Source: Oceanospirillaceae bacterium
GTDB lineage: Bacteria > Pseudomonadota > Gammaproteobacteria > Pseudomonadales > Balneatricaceae
Direction of reading: 5' to 3'
DNA: 64,000 nt
Assembly: GCA_029938085.1 (NCBI GenBank)
Contig: JAPYOS010000007.1
Coordinates: forward strand, 1-64,000
Below, piece after piece: positions 17,636 to 27,611 of this stretch. The notes beneath the pieces are model-generated. The model saw only the letters and a list, made by a program, of their open reading frames with translations, was not told the origin of the DNA and ran no database searches. The position numbers were made by a program, and so were the translations under genes. The first letter of the stretch is position 1, and every line of letters starts with the position of its first letter.

Positions 17636-19120
17636 ATGAGTCATCCTTTATTTATATTGGATGCTGGATTAAATGCCAGCCTGCAACAACAATTGCGACA
17701 GCAGATTGCCAAAGCTATCTTAGACCATCATATCCCTTTAGATGCGCCTTTACCTTCCAGTCGTAAGCTGGCAAAACAGCTTAACGTAGCGCGCAACACT
17801 GTTGTACTGGCCTACGAGCACCTGCTTGATGATGGCTACCTGATCGCTAAAGAACGCAGCGGTTATTTTGTTAACCCCGACATTTTAGAAAATAGCGTTA
17901 AATTGGAAGTCATCTCAGACGCCCGCCACACTACGGGTACAAAGCCAGATTGGCAGGGCCGTTTTAAGCTCAATCCGACCCAACAAACCAACATTACCAA
18001 ACCTACGGATTGGCAAAACTACCAATACCCGTTTATATACGGCCAGTTTGACCCTGACCTATTTCCCACTAACCATTGGCGTGAGTGTTGTCGCGACAAT
18101 GTCAGCGTTCCAGCAATACGTAGCTGGGCGGCCGATCACTTTGTGGCCGATGACCCTATGCTGATCGAGCAGATTCATACCCGTATTTTACCGCGCCGAG
18201 GCGTCTGGGCAGATCCAGAAGAGATCCTGATTACTATTGGCTGCCAACAAGGTCTGTATATGCTGGCGCAATTGTTGCTCGATAAGAACACAGTGATGGG
18301 CCTTGAAGACCCTGGTTTCGTGGACATGCGCAACATCGCCAGCATTAATCCATCCAAGCTTAAACCCTTGCCGGTAGACGAAGAAGGTCTCATTATTGAT
18401 CAAGGTTTAGCCGAATGTGATTGTGTGTACGTGACCCCCAGTCATCAATACCCCACTACCGTCACCATGCCCCTAGATCGACGGCGTAAGCTGCTCGAAA
18501 TGGCGAGCCAAGAAGACTTTCTGATTATAGAGGACGATTACGAGTGCGAGGCTAACTTCCACCAAGCGCCGTCTCCTGCACTCAAGAGCCTAGACAAACA
18601 CGGCCGGGTTATTTACATCGGCAGTTTTTCCAAAACCTTGGCCCCCGGATTACGTATTGGTTATCTAGTCGCTAGTAAAGAACTGATTGCTGAAGCACGC
18701 TCTCTGCGCCGCTTGATGTTGCGCCACCCGCCTGCCAACAACCAACGGAGCATTGGCTTATTTATCGCTCGAGGTTATTACGACGCCTTGTCGGCGACAT
18801 TGGTGAAAGCATACCAACAGCGCCATAAAATCATGGCTGAAGCGTTACAAAAACACATGCCAGGGCTAGCCGAACAACCTACCTTTGGTGGCTCCTGCTA
18901 TTGGGTGAAAGGACCAGAGGGACTTGATGCGAGAGCGTTAAAAGCGTTGGCTGCAGAACAAGGCATATTGATTGAAGCCGGTGACATCCACTTTTTGGCC
19001 GAAGACGCACCGCTCAACTATTTCCGCCTAGGCTACTCGTCTATTAACCCAAAACTTATCGAGCCGGGTATTGCTAAGCTTGCTCAGATTATGTACCAGC
19101 TTACAGCTACCCCAGTTTAA
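17636..19120 (+). CDS. tauR: MocR-family PLP-dependent regulator (TauR-like)
   Basis: A 494-aa fusion of a GntR winged helix (about 10-80, with LPSSRKLAKQLNVARNTVVLAYEHLLDDGYL) and a type I aminotransferase-fold effector domain. The PLP lysine is in IGSFSKTLAPGLRIGYL. TauR proteins sense taurine through PLP and activate taurine genes. The divergent position next to tpa is the main reason for the symbol. Its 3' end overlaps the convergent EamA gene by 14 bp. Confidence 0.82.
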   Translation: MSHPLFILDAGLNASLQQQLRQQIAKAILDHHIPLDAPLPSSRKLAKQLNVARNTVVLAYEHLLDDGYLIAKERSGYFVNPDILENSVKLEVISDARHTTGTKPDWQGRFKLNPTQQTNITKPTDWQNYQYPFIYGQFDPDLFPTNHWRECCRDNVSVPAIRSWAADHFVADDPMLIEQIHTRILPRRGVWADPEEILITIGCQQGLYMLAQLLLDKNTVMGLEDPGFVDMRNIASINPSKLKPLPVDEEGLIIDQGLAECDCVYVTPSHQYPTTVTMPLDRRRKLLEMASQEDFLIIEDDYECEANFHQAPSPALKSLDKHGRVIYIGSFSKTLAPGLRIGYLVASKELIAEARSLRRLMLRHPPANNQRSIGLFIARGYYDALSATLVKAYQQRHKIMAEALQKHMPGLAEQPTFGGSCYWVKGPEGLDARALKALAAEQGILIEAGDIHFLAEDAPLNYFRLGYSSINPKLIEPGIAKLAQIMYQLTATPV

Positions 19121-19943
19121 TCGCTATTAAGCCAGAGAAAATAAGCCCTGCCGCGACAAAGCGGCTGCGGCCAAGGCTTTCTTTAAAAATATAGCTGCTT
19201 AACAACGCACCAAACAATACCGACGTCTCTCGTAATGCGGCGACCATAGCCACTGGCACTTGGGTCATCGCCCATAAACAGATCCAATAGGCTGCCATCG
19301 ACATGGCCCCGCCACCTACAGCCACCCGCCAATGCTGGGTTAAGCTCGTAACAAATACTTTAGGGCTGTAACGATACGCCCACACGGTTGCAATAATGCC
19401 GTCCAATAAAAACAACCACACCACAAAACTATGTACATGCCCCATATGACTGACGGTATAACCATCGACCATGGTATAACTGGCGATCCACAGGCCGGTA
19501 ATGAGCGCATAATAAAACCCTGAACCTAACGGGCGGCCGCGTTTAAAGCCTGACAAGGCTGCCACCCCACCGGCAATTACCAACACCGCTAAAATTTGTA
19601 TTTGGCTAAAGGCAGCAGTAAAAAACACCATACTCACCAGTAACACCCAAGCTGGCGCACTACCCCGAGCTATAGGATAGACCTGACCAAAATCACCCTG
19701 TGCGTACGCCTTAACTAAAAACACCTTATAGCCAAAATGCAACACTAAGGTGAGCATTAACCACGGCCACATTGTGGTTGAGGGGAAGGGTACAAAGGGC
19801 AGAAAAAATAGCGAGACTAGGCTGGTACAGGCCATGATGAGGCCCATCGCAATGATAGGCTCGGCATTAATTTTTACTAACGCGTTCCAGCCCGCGTGTA
19901 GGGCCGCAGCGAGCAGAACCGCAAAAAAGACTTCAACCGGCAT
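19107..19943 (-). CDS. EamA/DMT-family transporter
   Basis: A 278-aa protein with ten hydrophobic helices and two EamA repeats (LHAGWNALVK near the start; AALRETSVLFGALLSSYIFKESLG in the second repeat). Substrate unknown. The ATG at 19943 lies inside the last codons of the pta gene (11-nt overlap ATGCCGGTTGA), so it is coupled to pta. Export of a sulfonate metabolite such as alanine or an organosulfonate would fit, but is not shown. Confidence 0.8.
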   Translation of the reverse strand: MPVEVFFAVLLAAALHAGWNALVKINAEPIIAMGLIMACTSLVSLFFLPFVPFPSTTMWPWLMLTLVLHFGYKVFLVKAYAQGDFGQVYPIARGSAPAWVLLVSMVFFTAAFSQIQILAVLVIAGGVAALSGFKRGRPLGSGFYYALITGLWIASYTMVDGYTVSHMGHVHSFVVWLFLLDGIIATVWAYRYSPKVFVTSLTQHWRVAVGGGAMSMAAYWICLWAMTQVPVAMVAALRETSVLFGALLSSYIFKESLGRSRFVAAGLIFSGLIAIKLG

Positions 19944-20862
19944 GGAGGTGGTGGGCGTACACAACCGCCAAGGCCGCTGAAGCCAGTCGTGCTGCCGGTG
20001 GATCTGCGCGAGACGTGAGCATCACCGGCACCTTAGCACCCAACAAAACCCCCGCAGCCGTTGCCCCGTTAAAATAAACCAGTTGTTTAAAAATGGCATT
20101 CCCGGTTTCAATGTTGGGCACTAATAATACGTCGGCATGCCCCGCCACTGGGTCGTCAATACCCTTAATCTTTGCTGCTTCTGGAGACACTGCACCGTCA
20201 AAAGCTAGCGGACCAAACACCCGTGCAGCGGCATGATCTTGAGGCGACATCGCCTCTAAGAGATCCTTAGCAGCTAAACTGGAAGGCATGGCCGTGGTGG
20301 GCACTTCGGTTGCTGAAAGCAAGGCTATACGGGGGTTTTCATTACCCAAGGCATGCATAACTGAGGTTGCACCACGGAGGATGCTGAGCTGTGTTTTTGT
20401 ATCTGGCTGCACGTTGACTACGGCATCGGTGATACATAAAACACGCTCACTGTTAGGCACTGTCATGTGAAACAAGTGGCTTAAACGCTCGCCGGTACGC
20501 AACCCCGTTTCGCGGTTCAATAATGCCCTGATAAGCACATCCGTATGTAGGTCACCTTTCATTAGCAACTGTGCTGTACCTTGGTGCACGCAAGCAACGG
20601 CCTTCGCCGCCGCATCGGCTTCGCCGTCGGCGGGCACCAGCTTAAACTTCGCAATATCCCAGCCTAAGGCTTGTGCTGCCTTGCTGATTAACATCGGATC
20701 ACCAACTAACACTGGCTCGATGATGCCCGCCTCATACGCCAGTTGCGCACTTTCAAGCGCAAGCTCAGACCCTGCATTAACGACAGCAGTGGTCATGGTG
20801 GGCATTGCTTGGGCCTTGTGCAACAAATATGTGGGGCACTCGGGTGTTAATGGACTGAGCAC
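19933..20862 (-). CDS. pta: Phosphate acetyl/butyryltransferase family protein (Pta-like)
   Basis: A 309-aa PTA_PTB-domain protein (VLVGDPMLISKAAQALG, LLMKGDLHTDVLIRALL, RVLCITDAVVNVQPD, PNIETGNAIFKQL). In taurine dissimilation Xsc releases sulfite and acetyl phosphate, and Pta converts acetyl phosphate to acetyl-CoA. That chemistry fits the nearby tpa. The start is a GTG with AAGGA 7 nt ahead. A phosphate butyryltransferase or another acyl specificity cannot be excluded. Confidence 0.8.
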   Translation of the reverse strand: MLSPLTPECPTYLLHKAQAMPTMTTAVVNAGSELALESAQLAYEAGIIEPVLVGDPMLISKAAQALGWDIAKFKLVPADGEADAAAKAVACVHQGTAQLLMKGDLHTDVLIRALLNRETGLRTGERLSHLFHMTVPNSERVLCITDAVVNVQPDTKTQLSILRGATSVMHALGNENPRIALLSATEVPTTAMPSSLAAKDLLEAMSPQDHAAARVFGPLAFDGAVSPEAAKIKGIDDPVAGHADVLLVPNIETGNAIFKQLVYFNGATAAGVLLGAKVPVMLTSRADPPAARLASAALAVVYAHHLHAG

Positions 20863-20877
20863 AGGTGGATCCTTATG

Positions 20878-21795
20878 TTAGTTAGGTAAAGAACGTTTAG
20901 GCCAGCGTAAGCGTGGCATTAGCTGAGACATCAACATACCTGCGAGTATCAACCCACAACCCAGCACACCTTTGGCAGGCAGCACTTCATTAATGAGTAA
21001 AAATCCACCAATCACAGCAAATACGCCTTCTGAGCTTAAAATAATGGCCGCGTGTGACGCATGAGCATGTTGCTGAGCCACCGTTTGCAAGGTATAAGCA
21101 ATGCCAGTAGACATGACACCCGCAAACAATAACGGTACTGCGGTGGACACAATCATAGCCCAAGACAGCTGCTCAAAGTACAGAGCCAACAACGTGGCTA
21201 AAAACCCGGCCACAAAAAATTGAATCAGAGACAGTTTGACTGTGTCCATACGCGAGGCAAGGTAACCAATCATCAACACGTGGCCAGCGAAGGCGACTGC
21301 GCAAATCAGCTGCAAGGTATCGCCCTTACTTAAAGTAAAGTCGTCATTAATGCTTAGTAAGTACAAACCCCACAAAGCGACTATAGCGCCTAACCAAGTG
21401 CCCAAACCGGTTCTCATGCGAAAGCACAGGCCAATTAGGGGTACAAAAAAGATGTACATGCCGGTAATAAATCCGGCCTTACCCGCAGTTGTATATTGCA
21501 ACCCGACTTGCTGAAAAGTAGCACCAAGAAAAAGCAGAACACCCGCAGCCAAACCACCCAGAAATAACGCCTTAGTCGGCGCTTGGGGTACTTTTTCGCC
21601 ACGCTTTGCGCGGTTATTGCTGATCCACATCACCACGGGGATCAGCACTAGGCCACCGATAAAAAAACGTAAACTATTAAACCAATGGGGCCCCATGGTT
21701 TCCATTCCCACCCGTTGTGCAACAAAAGCAAAACCCCAAATGGAGGCGGCGAGCAGCATTAATAAGTTGGCCTGAATAGCTTTATTTTGCATCAT
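20878..21795 (-). CDS. EamA/DMT-family transporter
   Basis: A 305-aa, ten-helix DMT permease (LLAASIWGFAFVAQRVGMETMGPHWFNSLRFFIGG; second repeat LLFAGVMSTGIAYTLQTVAQQHAHASHAAIILSSEGVFAVIGG). It overlaps the 3' end of miaE. Several ATGs are clustered (21801, 21795, 21792); 21795 has the best-placed AAG. Substrate not predictable. Confidence 0.78.
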   Translation of the reverse strand: MMQNKAIQANLLMLLAASIWGFAFVAQRVGMETMGPHWFNSLRFFIGGLVLIPVVMWISNNRAKRGEKVPQAPTKALFLGGLAAGVLLFLGATFQQVGLQYTTAGKAGFITGMYIFFVPLIGLCFRMRTGLGTWLGAIVALWGLYLLSINDDFTLSKGDTLQLICAVAFAGHVLMIGYLASRMDTVKLSLIQFFVAGFLATLLALYFEQLSWAMIVSTAVPLLFAGVMSTGIAYTLQTVAQQHAHASHAAIILSSEGVFAVIGGFLLINEVLPAKGVLGCGLILAGMLMSQLMPRLRWPKRSLPN

Positions 21796-22471
21796 TAACA
21801 TTCTTATTAGAGATAGCAGGCTGACTGCCTTCTATACCCAGTTGTGGTTCCAAAATAGGCACTCCGCTGTGAAAGCAAAACTGCGTATCTTCACTGGTGA
21901 TTAACTGTGTTTCTAGTTCGCGGACCAAGACAATGCGTTGTTCAAAGTCAGCTAAACCCTTGGCACCCGTCTCTAGCGCAACGTCTTTGGCTAATTTCAA
22001 GTAATCTTCATAATGCCTTGCTTCAGATTTTAGCAACGAGCTATAAAACTTAGCTAACTCATCATCTAAAAATGGTACTAAGGCGTCAAATCGCTCGCAC
22101 GACCTCGCTTCTACAAAGGCCCCAATAATCAGTGTATCCATAAGTTTAGCAGGTTCATGGGTGCGCACTAGTTTGCGCAACCCAGACACATAACGCGACG
22201 CGTCTAAATGGTCGTAAACGATACCGCGCTTGCGCATAATACGGCAAACCTGCTCAAAATGAATCAATTCTTCTTTCGCTAAACGCGACATTTTAGTCAG
22301 CAAATCAGATCGTGTAGGGTGACGAAACATGAGTTGCATGGCTGTTTGCGCGGCTTTTTTTTCACAATGGGCGTGATCAATAAGCAATATATCTTGCTGC
22401 TTTAAGGCTTCATTGACCCAGGCCTTAGGTGTACTGGAACCCAAAAACTGTTTTAGTGGCGATAATGGCAC
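21782..22471 (-). CDS. miaE: tRNA-(ms2io6A)-hydroxylase
   Basis: A 229-aa MiaE-type non-haem diiron monooxygenase that hydroxylates the isopentenyl group of ms2i6A37 in tRNAs reading UNN codons. The ferritin-like ligand pattern is present: HCEKKAAQTAMQLM, KEELIHFEQV, EARSCERFDAL and KSEARHYEDYLKLA. It is divergent from acnB and overlaps the downstream EamA gene by 14 nt. Confidence 0.9.
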   Translation of the reverse strand: MPLSPLKQFLGSSTPKAWVNEALKQQDILLIDHAHCEKKAAQTAMQLMFRHPTRSDLLTKMSRLAKEELIHFEQVCRIMRKRGIVYDHLDASRYVSGLRKLVRTHEPAKLMDTLIIGAFVEARSCERFDALVPFLDDELAKFYSSLLKSEARHYEDYLKLAKDVALETGAKGLADFEQRIVLVRELETQLITSEDTQFCFHSGVPILEPQLGIEGSQPAISNKNVNDAK

Positions 22472-22725
22472 AGGGATTCCTGAGGGTTTTAATGATTAAA
22501 CACAAGCCGCATTGTACCCAGCCTATAGTGAAGCGTCTAGCGCCAATTAATACGCTGTATCTATAGAATTTATTATCTATAAAATCAACAGGTTAGATTC
22601 ACCCCTTAGACTAATCGACTAGCCGTTCAACTAGAGATTCTGAGCCATTTGTGCTATTCTGGCGCCACTTATCGAACTAGTTTTTGCCTGCAAACCGCAG
22701 TCATAAACGATTATGAGGCTATACC

Positions 22726-25326
22726 GTGTTAGAAGCTTACCGTACCCATATTGCCGAGCGTGCCACCCAAGGCATTCCACCAGAGCCTTTAGATACCGAG
22801 CAAACTGCTGCTTTGGTTGAGTTGTTAAAAAACCCACCTGCCGGTGAGGAAGCCACCTTAATCGACTTGTTACGTAACCGCGTACCCGCTGGCGTAGACC
22901 AAGCCGCTTATGTAAAAGCAAGTTTCTTATCCGCTGTGACCACAGGAGATGTGACATCGCCTTTAGTTAGCCCAGCGGAAGCCACCGAGATCCTAGGCAC
23001 AATGCTAGGCGGTTACAACATCGAGGCATTAATTGCCTGTCTAGACAATGAAGCCCTTGCTGCGAACGCAGTAACTGCACTGTCTCACACATTGCTAATG
23101 TTTGACGCTTTTCATGATGTTGACGAAAAGGCCAAAGCGGGCAATAAGTACGCCCAACAAGTCATGCAATCATGGGCCGACGGCGAATGGTTTACTTCGC
23201 GTCCAAAACTAGCAGACAAAATCACCCTTACTGTATTTAAAGTCACCGGTGAAACCAATACCGACGACCTGTCTCCTGCACCTGATGCCTTTACTCGCCC
23301 GGATATCCCACTACACGCGAACGCCATGTTAAAGATGGAACGTGACGGCATTGAGCCTGATGATCACGGTACTACTGGCCCGTTAAAACAGATTGCAGCC
23401 ATTAAAGCCAAAGGCCACCCAGTGGTTTATGTTGGTGACGTTGTGGGCACCGGTTCTTCTCGCAAATCAGCCACTAACTCTGTACTTTGGTTCTTCGGTG
23501 ACGACATTCCATCGGTACCTAACAAACGTGCTGGTGGTTTTTGCTTTGGTTCTAAAATTGCTCCAATCTTCTTTAACACCATGGAAGATGCTGGCGCCCT
23601 ACCCGTTGAACTCGACGTATCCGGCATGCACATGGGCGATGTGATTGACCTCTACCCATATGAAGGTGTGGTTCGCAGCCACGACTCCGGTGCCGAGCTC
23701 AGTCGCTTTGAACTTAAAACCAATGTTATTTTAGACGAAGTACGCGCCGGCGGCCGTATTCCTCTAATCATTGGCCGTGGCCTCACGGACCGTGCACGCA
23801 CAGCCTTAGGGTTAGCCAGCTCAACCTTATTCGAAGTTCCTGTTCAACCACAAGACACTGGCAAAGGCTTTACCCTAGCCCAAAAGATGGTCGGTAAGGC
23901 TTGTGGCACGACAGGTATCCGCCCAGGCACTTATTGTGAACCTAAGATGACCACCGTTGGTTCTCAGGACACCACTGGCCCAATGACCCGAGATGAGCTA
24001 AAAGATTTAGCCTGCCTTGGTTTCTCGGCCGACCTAACCATGCAGTCGTTCTGTCATACAGCGGCCTACCCTAAGCCCGTAGACGTTAAAACACACCATA
24101 CACTGCCAGACTTTATTATGAACCGTGGTGGCGTTTCTTTGCGTCCTGGTGACGGCGTCATTCACTCTTGGCTCAACCGTATGTTGTTGCCAGACACTGT
24201 AGGCACAGGCGGCGATTCCCATACACGTTTCCCATTGGGTATTTCTTTTCCTGCAGGCTCGGGTTTGGTGGCATTTGCTGCCGCCACTGGCGTCATGCCA
24301 TTGGATATGCCTGAATCGGTATTGGTGCGCTTTAAGGGTACACGTAACCCAGGCATCACCTTGCGCGACTTGGTACACGCCATCCCTTATTACGGCATCA
24401 AGCAAGGCCTACTTACGGTTGAAAAAGCGGGCAAAATTAATGCTTTCTCTGGTCGCGTGCTGGAAATCGAAGGCCTTGAAGACCTTTCTGTTGAACAAGC
24501 CTTTGAGCTGTCCGATGCGTCTGCAGAGCGTTCTGCAGCGGGTTGTAGCATTACCTTAAGCGAAGACTCAGTAGCCGAATACTTACGCTCCAACGTGGTT
24601 ATGTTGAAGTGGATGATCGCCGAAGGGTATGGCGACAAGCGCACTATTGCTCGCCGTGTTATAGCCATGGAAGCTTGGTTGGCCGACCCACACTTAATGC
24701 GTGCTGATGCTGATGCCGAATACGCTGAAGTGATCGAAATTGATCTGGCTGACATTAAAGAACCTATTCTTTGTGCGCCAAACGATCCAGACGACGCACG
24801 TTTATTATCGACTGTTGCTGGCCAAAAAATCGACGAAGTATTTATCGGTTCTTGCATGACCAACATTGGCCACTTCCGTGCCGCAGGCAAGCTGCTTGAA
24901 GCGGCCGGTGGCGCTATTCCGACCCGTATGTGGATTGCACCACCGACTAAGATGGATGCCGCCCAACTTACCGAAGAAGGTTACTACAACATCTTTGGTA
25001 AAGCCGGCGCACGCATTGAAATGCCTGGCTGCTCATTGTGTATGGGTAACCAAGCACGAGTGGCCGATGAGTCAACTGTGGTTTCAACTTCAACACGTAA
25101 CTTCCCTAACCGTTTAGGCACTGGCGCTAACGTGTTCTTGGCATCCGCCGAGCTAGCGGCCGTTGCCGGCGTAAACGGCAAGTTACCTACGCCTGCTGAG
25201 TATTTTGAATATGCCAGTACACTAGACACCATGGCTGATGAAGTATACCGCTACTTAAACTTTGACCAACTGGCTGATTATACGTCTGCAGCCGATAAGG
25301 TAATCCCGACCGTAGAAGTTGCTTAA
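22726..25326 (+). CDS. acnB: Bifunctional aconitate hydratase 2 / 2-methylisocitrate dehydratase
   Basis: An 866-aa AcnB with the family's domain order: N-terminal HEAT-like domain (1-160), the swivel domain moved to the N-terminal side ([20 protein letters not shown]), then the catalytic domains. The [4Fe-4S] ligands are in IGSCMTN and [14 protein letters not shown]. It works in the TCA and methylcitrate cycles. A GTG start with GAGG 8 nt upstream gives the canonical N-terminus [14 protein letters not shown] strong terminator follows. Confidence 0.97.
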   Translation: MLEAYRTHIAERATQGIPPEPLDTEQTAALVELLKNPPAGEEATLIDLLRNRVPAGVDQAAYVKASFLSAVTTGDVTSPLVSPAEATEILGTMLGGYNIEALIACLDNEALAANAVTALSHTLLMFDAFHDVDEKAKAGNKYAQQVMQSWADGEWFTSRPKLADKITLTVFKVTGETNTDDLSPAPDAFTRPDIPLHANAMLKMERDGIEPDDHGTTGPLKQIAAIKAKGHPVVYVGDVVGTGSSRKSATNSVLWFFGDDIPSVPNKRAGGFCFGSKIAPIFFNTMEDAGALPVELDVSGMHMGDVIDLYPYEGVVRSHDSGAELSRFELKTNVILDEVRAGGRIPLIIGRGLTDRARTALGLASSTLFEVPVQPQDTGKGFTLAQKMVGKACGTTGIRPGTYCEPKMTTVGSQDTTGPMTRDELKDLACLGFSADLTMQSFCHTAAYPKPVDVKTHHTLPDFIMNRGGVSLRPGDGVIHSWLNRMLLPDTVGTGGDSHTRFPLGISFPAGSGLVAFAAATGVMPLDMPESVLVRFKGTRNPGITLRDLVHAIPYYGIKQGLLTVEKAGKINAFSGRVLEIEGLEDLSVEQAFELSDASAERSAAGCSITLSEDSVAEYLRSNVVMLKWMIAEGYGDKRTIARRVIAMEAWLADPHLMRADADAEYAEVIEIDLADIKEPILCAPNDPDDARLLSTVAGQKIDEVFIGSCMTNIGHFRAAGKLLEAAGGAIPTRMWIAPPTKMDAAQLTEEGYYNIFGKAGARIEMPGCSLCMGNQARVADESTVVSTSTRNFPNRLGTGANVFLASAELAAVAGVNGKLPTPAEYFEYASTLDTMADEVYRYLNFDQLADYTSAADKVIPTVEVA

Positions 25327-25346
25327 ACTCAACCTTCAGCGGTAAC

Positions 25347-25383
25347 AAAAAGCCTCTAGTTATCATTAACTAGGGGCTTTTTT
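25347..25383 (+). terminator. Terminator of acnB
   Basis: A 16-bp stem with one G-T pair (AAAAAGCCTCTAGTTA / TAACTAGGGGCTTTTT), loop TCAT, ending in T6, 20 bp past the acnB stop. Confidence 0.92.
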
Positions 25384-25454
25384 ATGCCTATTTTTCTGCA
25401 CTTTCAAGCAGCTTGAGCTAGACTGTTGGCTGGCGTCTAATTTTGGATGAATTT

Positions 25455-26381
25455 ATGAAAGTATTGTTAGTCGAAGACTCTATTGCTTCATTACAAGTAA
25501 CACAAAGGTTTGTTGAAGACGCTGGCCACTCAGTGATCACCGCTCGTGATGGTGAACAAGGTATCCAGCAATTTTTAACCCACAACCCTGACCTAGTGTT
25601 GCTCGACGTTAACATGCCCAATATGGATGGCTACCAATGTGCGCAGCGTATCCGAGAAAATTGCCAGCAAGGTAACCTTTGGATTCCTATCATTTTTTTG
25701 AGCGCAGAGATCACCGAAGATGCCATCGTTAAAGGTATCGATTCTGGTGGTGATGATTACCTTCCGAAACCAGTGACGCAAAGGGTACTGAGCGCAAAGC
25801 TGCGTGCGATGTCGCGTATTGCAGACATGCGCAAAGAACTCGAAGAGGCCAGTGCACGCTTAAAACTGCTGTCTTCTATTGATGGTTTAACTCAGCTTTA
25901 CAACCGCCGTCATTTTGATGAAGTGTTGGAGCTTGAATGGTCCCGCGCCGAGCGTACCCAAGAACCCTTATCCTTAATCCTGTGCGATATTGACCACTTT
26001 AAAGCCTTTAACGACAACTATGGTCATGTTGCTGGTGATGATGCCTTAGTGAGAACTAGTCAGACCATCATGCATACATTGCAAAGGCCCACCGACTTAG
26101 CTGCACGCTACGGCGGTGAGGAGTTTGCAATAATATTACCTGCAACGCCAACGGTTGGGGCTATGGTGGTGGCAGAACAGATGCGCAAAGCCATGGATGC
26201 CTTAGCAATACCGCACGATTACTCTAATGCGAGCAATATCGTGTCGATGAGCATCGGTGTTTCAAGCTACTACCCGGCCCAGGCCAATAGCAGTTTTGTT
26301 GCATTACTAGATGCTGCAGATCGGGGTTTATATCGAGCCAAAAAAAATGGCCGCAATCGAATCGAAATGCAGCCACTTTAA
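25455..26381 (+). CDS. Response regulator with GGDEF diguanylate cyclase output
   Basis: A 308-aa protein. The N-terminal receiver (about 1-120) carries the phospho-acceptor in LLDVNMPNMDG and conserved Lys in DDYLPKPV. A short coiled linker (MRKELEEASARLKLL) leads to a GGDEF domain with active site ARYGGEEFAII. An RPTD inhibitory I-site lies five residues ahead of it. It is expected to make c-di-GMP from two GTP when phosphorylated. No histidine kinase is adjacent. ATG at 25455 (GGA 7 nt upstream) is preferred to the TTG at 25443. Confidence 0.93.
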   Translation: MKVLLVEDSIASLQVTQRFVEDAGHSVITARDGEQGIQQFLTHNPDLVLLDVNMPNMDGYQCAQRIRENCQQGNLWIPIIFLSAEITEDAIVKGIDSGGDDYLPKPVTQRVLSAKLRAMSRIADMRKELEEASARLKLLSSIDGLTQLYNRRHFDEVLELEWSRAERTQEPLSLILCDIDHFKAFNDNYGHVAGDDALVRTSQTIMHTLQRPTDLAARYGGEEFAIILPATPTVGAMVVAEQMRKAMDALAIPHDYSNASNIVSMSIGVSSYYPAQANSSFVALLDAADRGLYRAKKNGRNRIEMQPL

Positions 26382-26395
26382 CGACCCAGACCTAC

Positions 26396-27610
26396 TTAGA
26401 GCCGAGCCAAGGCCTGCGCCAGGTCCGCTTCAATATCGTCATATGCTTCTAAGCCAACAGACACACGAATTAAGTTATCGTTAATACCTGCTAAGCTTCG
26501 GGCCTCTGGCGTCATTTTCCCATGGGTGGTGGTCGCTGGATGAGTAATGGTGGATTTTGCATCACCAAAATTACCCGTAATGGACATCAGTTGCGTATTA
26601 TCAATACAACGCCACGCCATGGCTTTATCACCCACCAGCTCAAACGACACTACACCACCAAACCAACGCTGCTGTTGTTGGGCCAAAGCATGCTGGGCAT
26701 GACTCGGCAAACCGGTGTAGTACACCCGCGCTACCTGGGGCTGGGCTTCAAGCCAAGTGGCCAATTGGAGGGCGCTTTGGCAATGGGCCTGCATACGCAA
26801 GCTAAGGGTTTCTAAGCCGTTTAGAAACACCCATGCGTTAAACGGGCTCATGGTCGTACCGGCGGTACGCAGAAAGGCAAATACAGGCTCCATTAAGGCG
26901 TGACTACCGATTGCCACACCCCCGACACAACGACCCTGACCATCAATGTATTTAGTGGCCGAGTGCATCACAATATCAGCGCCCATTGACAGTGGGTTTT
27001 GTAATATCGGCGTACAAAAACAATTGTCCACAACCAACAAGGCATCACACGAATGTGCCAATAATGCCAGCTTTTTAATATCCCCTACTTCACCCAATGG
27101 ATTTGATGGTGACTCTAAAAACAACATTTTGGTATTGTCCTGAACCGCATCTTTCCAGGCATCAATATCTGCTGGGCTAACATAGGTTGTACTAATACCT
27201 AACTTGGCCAACACATTGTCAAATAAACCAATGATTGAGCCAAAAATACTGCACGAAGAAACGATGTGATCGCCCTGGTTTAAGTGCCCCAAAAAGATAC
27301 TGGTTAAGGCACCCATACCAGAACTTGCAGCCACGGCGCGCTCGCCACCTTCCATAGCAGCCATACGTTGTTCAAACGCCCTAACCGTTGGATTAGTGAA
27401 ACGCGAATAAATATTGCCCTCTCGCTGTCCGCCAAAACATGCAGCAGCTTCCTCAGCACTGCCATATACAAAGCTTGAGGTAGCATAGATCGCATCATTG
27501 TGTTCTTGCTCTACCCCAGACATAGTGCCCGCCCTAATCGCCTGAGTGGCAATGTCGGTAGTCGCTAAATGCTGGCGCTGGCGCTGCTGTCTGGCTGGAA
27601 GGTCGTTCAT
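26396..27610 (-). CDS. metZ: O-succinylhomoserine sulfhydrylase
   Basis: A 404-aa Cys/Met-metabolism PLP enzyme that makes homocysteine directly from O-succinylhomoserine and sulfide. PLP lysine is in HSATKYIDGQGR; other family stretches are YSRFTNPTVRAFEQRMAAMEGGE and FLESPSNPLGEVGDI. The purF-metZ order matches Pseudomonas-type genomes. The ATG at 27610 comes one base after the purF stop (TAATATG). A longer frame upstream is not credible. It is the last gene of the cvpA-purF-metZ run. Confidence 0.92.
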   Translation of the reverse strand: MNDLPARQQRQRQHLATTDIATQAIRAGTMSGVEQEHNDAIYATSSFVYGSAEEAAACFGGQREGNIYSRFTNPTVRAFEQRMAAMEGGERAVAASSGMGALTSIFLGHLNQGDHIVSSCSIFGSIIGLFDNVLAKLGISTTYVSPADIDAWKDAVQDNTKMLFLESPSNPLGEVGDIKKLALLAHSCDALLVVDNCFCTPILQNPLSMGADIVMHSATKYIDGQGRCVGGVAIGSHALMEPVFAFLRTAGTTMSPFNAWVFLNGLETLSLRMQAHCQSALQLATWLEAQPQVARVYYTGLPSHAQHALAQQQQRWFGGVVSFELVGDKAMAWRCIDNTQLMSITGNFGDAKSTITHPATTTHGKMTPEARSLAGINDNLIRVSVGLEAYDDIEADLAQALARL

Positions 27611-27611
27611 A

